Source: JABDBK01 sp964453575 (lineage in GTDB: Bacteria; Pseudomonadota; Gammaproteobacteria; DSM-16500). From it: a stretch of DNA of 8,097 nucleotides. The notes beneath the pieces are model-generated. The model did no database searches and was not told where the DNA came from. It saw nothing but the letters and a program-made list of their open reading frames with translations. The DNA lies in NCBI GenBank assembly GCA_964453575.1, contig CAYVRW010000102.1, positions 1-8,097 on the forward strand. The letters run 5' to 3'. The translations under genes were made by a program, and so were the position numbers. Numbering within the stretch: position 1 is the stretch's first letter; every line of letters starts with the position of its first letter. Below are positions 4,974 through 8,097 of this stretch, in pieces.

Positions 4974-7103
4974 ATGTCGGATATCGCAACCCCTGTTTTA
5001 GAATGGTTAAATACAAACCCGGAACTTGCTGGTCTTGCTACTTTTCTCATCTCAGCCGGAGAATCGGTCGCCATTATTGGTACCATAGTACCCGGTTCTA
5101 TCATGATGACTGCCATAGGGGCATTGGTAGGTGCCGGCATCATACCTTTCTGGTCTACGCTTATGTGGGCCATTCTGGGAGCCATCGTAGGCGATGGCAT
5201 CAGCTATTGGTTTGGTCATTATTTCAAAGATCGCACGCACTCTATCTGGCCTTTCAAAAACCATCCTAATATTCTTGCTGGCGGCGAAAAGTTTTTCCAC
5301 AAACACGGCGCTATGAGTGTATTTATTGGGCGTTTCGTAGGGCCTGTCAGAGCGCTTGTTCCTTTGATTGCAGGTATGTTTGGGCTCAAACCTTTACGTT
5401 TTACCGTTGCTAATATTTTATCAGCTATTCTTTGGGCTCCTATTTATATGCTGCCTGGATTTATCTTAGGCGCAGCATCCATGGAGCTGCCTTCTGAGCT
5501 AGCTTCTCGCGTACTCATTTTATTAATATTAGTGGTATTATTAATCGTTCTGTGTGTTTGGCTCATTAAAAAACTATTTGAACTTATCAACACCGAAGTT
5601 AATCAATTTCTTAATTGGATATGGAACTCTCTTAAAAAATCACGTTATTTTAAAATGTTAACTGTGTTACTTAAACATTATGATCCCAAAAAAACACACG
5701 GTCAGTTAACGCTTACTTTCTATTTTATTATTTCATCGCTCGTATTTTTATATCTTGCTAATTTTATTCTTTATAAAGGGTCAAGCGGCGGCACCAATAG
5801 CATGATATATCACTTTTTTCGCAGCATAAGAACAGCCGGACTCGATACTCCTGCACTCCTTATTACATTATTGGGTGATAAATTTGTATTATTACCTATC
5901 ATGGCAGCATTATTTGGATGGCTTATTTATAATAAACATTGGCGCACGGGGGCTCATGTCTTAGCGTTGGCGTTAATTGCTGTTTGCAGCATAGAAGTAT
6001 TTAAACATTTGGTTCATTCAGCACGCCCATGGGGAGTCTTAGGAAACAGTGATGCTGGATATTCTTTTCCTAGCGGGCATGTAACATTGGCCTTTGTGTT
6101 TTACTTTGGTCTCGCATTTTTATTTATCAAAATCTACAACATACAAAAGAGAAACTTGCTTTACTTGATGACGGGTTTACTTGTAGGCATGATTGCGTTA
6201 ACGCGATTATATTTTGGAGTACATTGGTTAACCGATGTGATGGGTGGAGCTATATTAGCATCATCGATACTTATGTTAGTCATTTTATCTTATAACCGAA
6301 AAGCAAGCAAAAAGATTAAACCACGCGGCGTTATGATCACCTTACTCATTACCTTTGTGCTAAGCTATAGCATCAATGCGGCTATGTCATTTCATAAACT
6401 CAAGCATGAATATACTTTACTTGAGAGTCCTTTATATACCATAACACTTGATTCATGGTGGCAACAAAAAGGCGGTTATTTCCCATTATATAGAATAAAT
6501 CGCTTAGGAGTTGCAAGTAATGTATTTAATATACAATGGTTGGGAAGTATTGCAGATATCAAACAAATTTTACTAAAAAATGGCTGGGAAATTCCAAAAG
6601 AACGTGACTGGCTCAGTGTCTTATACCGTATCACTGCTGTAGAAAGTACCCAGCATCTTCCATTATTGTCTCCGCTCTATTTGGATAAACATCCCGTACT
6701 TATTCTTACTAAACAATCTAGAGAGAAAAAACTTGTTATTTTACGATTCTGGGCTTCACAATTCTTAGTTAATAACACTCAAGAACCGTTATGGTTAGGC
6801 ATGATAGAATATGCACCTAGCACTTATAGTTGGTTATTTAAAAATAGAGAAAGAAACGTCATTTTACCAACCTCTGACTTATTATTTGCTGCGTTGCCAA
6901 AAAATTATAATATAAAAGAAACAACCGTATCCATAAAAGTCAATAAACAACTTAAAAATCAAAATCTATTGCTCATTAAACCAAAAAATATGGTGAGCAT
7001 TAACTTTAATGTGTTATATCCTGAACCAAACAAAGTGACCGGTAACTTATCCATGCAAAACATAGACTACGGGTCATTTGACGACTACGATTTTCTTAGC
7101 TAA
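4974..7103 (+). CDS. LssY-like membrane protein: DedA + PAP2 phosphatase + LssY_C
   Basis: A 709-aa three-part inner-membrane protein. Residues about 1-205 form a DedA/SNARE-associated (VTT) domain, with the GE...G...PGS segment (29-42) and GRFVGPVRALVPLIAGMFG (119-137). Residues about 240-470 are a PAP2 phosphatase with intact motifs: K344-x6-R351P352, PSGH 366-369 and TRLYFGVHWLTD (410-421; R411, H417, D421). Residues about 475-709 match the LssY_C type of soluble domain, with QWLGSIADIKQ..LKNGW (521-538). DedA proteins include undecaprenyl-phosphate flippases and PAP2 enzymes include undecaprenyl-diphosphate phosphatases, so a role in lipid-carrier recycling or phospholipid turnover is reasonable inference. 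LssY_C has no known activity. The start has no visible Shine-Dalgarno; the only upstream in-frame ATG (4962) is followed at once by a stop. The gene is followed by sohB after 19 nt. Confidence 0.9.
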   Translation: MSDIATPVLEWLNTNPELAGLATFLISAGESVAIIGTIVPGSIMMTAIGALVGAGIIPFWSTLMWAILGAIVGDGISYWFGHYFKDRTHSIWPFKNHPNILAGGEKFFHKHGAMSVFIGRFVGPVRALVPLIAGMFGLKPLRFTVANILSAILWAPIYMLPGFILGAASMELPSELASRVLILLILVVLLIVLCVWLIKKLFELINTEVNQFLNWIWNSLKKSRYFKMLTVLLKHYDPKKTHGQLTLTFYFIISSLVFLYLANFILYKGSSGGTNSMIYHFFRSIRTAGLDTPALLITLLGDKFVLLPIMAALFGWLIYNKHWRTGAHVLALALIAVCSIEVFKHLVHSARPWGVLGNSDAGYSFPSGHVTLAFVFYFGLAFLFIKIYNIQKRNLLYLMTGLLVGMIALTRLYFGVHWLTDVMGGAILASSILMLVILSYNRKASKKIKPRGVMITLLITFVLSYSINAAMSFHKLKHEYTLLESPLYTITLDSWWQQKGGYFPLYRINRLGVASNVFNIQWLGSIADIKQILLKNGWEIPKERDWLSVLYRITAVESTQHLPLLSPLYLDKHPVLILTKQSREKKLVILRFWASQFLVNNTQEPLWLGMIEYAPSTYSWLFKNRERNVILPTSDLLFAALPKNYNIKETTVSIKVNKQLKNQNLLLIKPKNMVSINFNVLYPEPNKVTGNLSMQNIDYGSFDDYDFLS

Positions 7104-7111
7104 ACTTTTTT

Positions 7112-7115
7112 GGAG
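7112..7115 (+). promoter_or_regulatory. Ribosome-binding site of sohB
   Basis: GGAG lies 7 nt before the ATG at 7123 in the 19-nt gap behind the LssY-like gene. No hairpin separates the genes, so co-transcription is likely. Confidence 0.6.
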
Positions 7116-7122
7116 TTAACTG

Positions 7123-8097
7123 ATGTTAGATTCATTTATAGAATTAGGACTTTTTTCAGCGAAAGCCATCATCATTGTTGCGCTTATCTTAATACTTATT
7201 GCAGGCATAGCAGCTATACTTGCTCGCGGAAAAGAAAAAATGGGAGGAAAAATTTGCATTAAAAATCTGAATGAAAGCTATAATGAAGTCAAGCAAAGTT
7301 TACTAGAACACATTCTTAGTAAAAAAGACTTTAAAAAACATCTTAAAACATGCAAAGCTGATGCAAAAAAATTGGCGAATACCTCACGCAAAAATATCTT
7401 TATTATTAACTTTAACGGCGATATGAAGGCAAGCGCTGTGACATCCTTACGTGAAGAAGTCACTGCTATACTTAATATTGCAACACCTGAAGATAAGGTT
7501 TTGGTGAAACTGGAAAGCGGCGGCGGAATGGTGCATGCTTACGGACTTGCAGCTGCACAATTATCCAGAATACGCGAAAAAAGCATTCCTTTGATTGTAA
7601 GCGTAGACAAAGTTGCAGCCAGTGGCGGCTATATGATGGCGGCTGTTGCTAATAAAATCATTAGTGCCCCATTTGCTATTATTGGTTCGATTGGCGTTAT
7701 TGTGCAATTACCTAATTTTCATCGTCTGCTAAAAGACAAACACATCGATTTCGAACAAATCACAGCTGGAAGTTTTAAACGAACGCTCACTGTTTTTGGT
7801 GAAAATACTAAAGAAGCTCGTGAGAAATTACAGCATGAAATACAAGATATTCATGATTTATTTAAAAACCTTATTCATGAGTATCGCAAAGATATCGATA
7901 TTGAAAAGGTTTCTACAGGAGAGTATTGGTTAGGCAAGCAAGCACTTCCTTTAAAATTAGTGGATGAACTTACTACTTCGGATGATTATTTATTGAGTCA
8001 CAGTAAAGATTTTAATTTATATGAAATTAAATATCATATGAAGAAATCACTAACTGAAAAGTTGTTATCGGCGCAGACAAAACTTAGCGAGAGTTTG
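7123..8097 (+). CDS. sohB: SohB-type S49 family membrane serine protease, 3' end cut by window edge
   Basis: An open frame of 325 codons runs to the window edge; E. coli SohB has 349 aa, so only the last residues are probably missing. An N-terminal membrane anchor (about residues 12-34) is followed by a charged, coiled-coil-like stretch (about 36-90) and then the S49 (SppA-like) protease domain from about 91. The nucleophile is S167 in VDKVAASGGYMMA (161-173) and the general-base lysine is K219 in AGSFKRTLT (215-223), the Ser-Lys dyad arrangement. FAIIGSIGV (184-192), FGENT (225-229) and YWLGKQAL (268-275) are further family blocks. E. coli SohB suppresses the growth defect of degP mutants when overproduced; its physiological substrates are poorly defined. 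The site is expected to face the periplasm, clearing signal peptides or misfolded envelope proteins. It is probably co-transcribed with the LssY-like gene. Confidence 0.94.
   Translation, partial: MLDSFIELGLFSAKAIIIVALILILIAGIAAILARGKEKMGGKICIKNLNESYNEVKQSLLEHILSKKDFKKHLKTCKADAKKLANTSRKNIFIINFNGDMKASAVTSLREEVTAILNIATPEDKVLVKLESGGGMVHAYGLAAAQLSRIREKSIPLIVSVDKVAASGGYMMAAVANKIISAPFAIIGSIGVIVQLPNFHRLLKDKHIDFEQITAGSFKRTLTVFGENTKEAREKLQHEIQDIHDLFKNLIHEYRKDIDIEKVSTGEYWLGKQALPLKLVDELTTSDDYLLSHSKDFNLYEIKYHMKKSLTEKLLSAQTKLSESL

Noticed and set aside
5174..5194. GCCATCGTAGGCGATGGC imperfect inverted repeat.
   Set aside because: It lies in the DedA coding sequence and encodes a normal Ala-Ile-Val-Gly-Asp-Gly run; coding constraint explains it.
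4964..5269. A 101-codon frame overlapping the start of the LssY-like gene.
   Set aside because: It is an out-of-frame shadow of the DedA domain, with a His/Tyr/Arg-rich composition and no family resemblance.

Overview
The window looks like chromosomal DNA of an AT-rich gammaproteobacterium, most likely from the Legionellales (Legionella/Coxiella-like). The pointers are the dacA-ybeD-lipB-lipA gene order, a SohB-type S49 protease, and a DedA + PAP2 + LssY_C membrane protein, an architecture I associate mainly with Legionella LssY. The assignment is by family recognition and gene order only; there is no rRNA or other phylogenetic marker here. I see no tRNA, rRNA, CRISPR array, insertion sequence, prophage or integrase.

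Layout. Positions 1-1413 are on the minus strand. They hold the N-terminal ~337 residues of a mannose-1-phosphate guanylyltransferase (cut by the left edge), preceded in transcription order by a small secreted ComEA-like helix-hairpin-helix protein. A strong hairpin terminator separates the two. A 333-bp AT-rich divergent region (1414-1746) contains the ribosome-binding sites, a 28-bp inverted repeat and a candidate dacA promoter. From 1747 to the right edge everything is on the plus strand: dacA, ybeD, lipB, lipA, a large LssY-like three-domain membrane protein, and sohB (cut by the right edge, probably within a few tens of residues of its end).

How the genes fit together. YbeD-LipB-LipA form a tightly coupled unit with 4-nt and 23-nt overlaps. 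LipB attaches octanoate to lipoyl domains and LipA inserts the two sulfurs. DacA trims peptidoglycan pentapeptides. The LssY-like protein joins a DedA lipid-transporter-type domain to a PAP2 lipid phosphatase with all catalytic motifs intact and a C-terminal LssY_C domain of unknown role. It is probably an envelope lipid-carrier or phospholipid enzyme. SohB is a membrane-anchored serine/lysine-dyad protease. ManC makes GDP-mannose for surface glycans. The overall theme is housekeeping and envelope biology.

The most notable items are the LssY-like fusion, two related GC-rich intergenic palindromes (after dacA and after lipA) that look like copies of a dispersed palindromic element, a ComEA homologue lacking the usual GIG hairpin glycine in both HhH motifs, and two unusual residues in a normally conserved LipA motif. 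I did not find a convincing previously undescribed multi-gene system.
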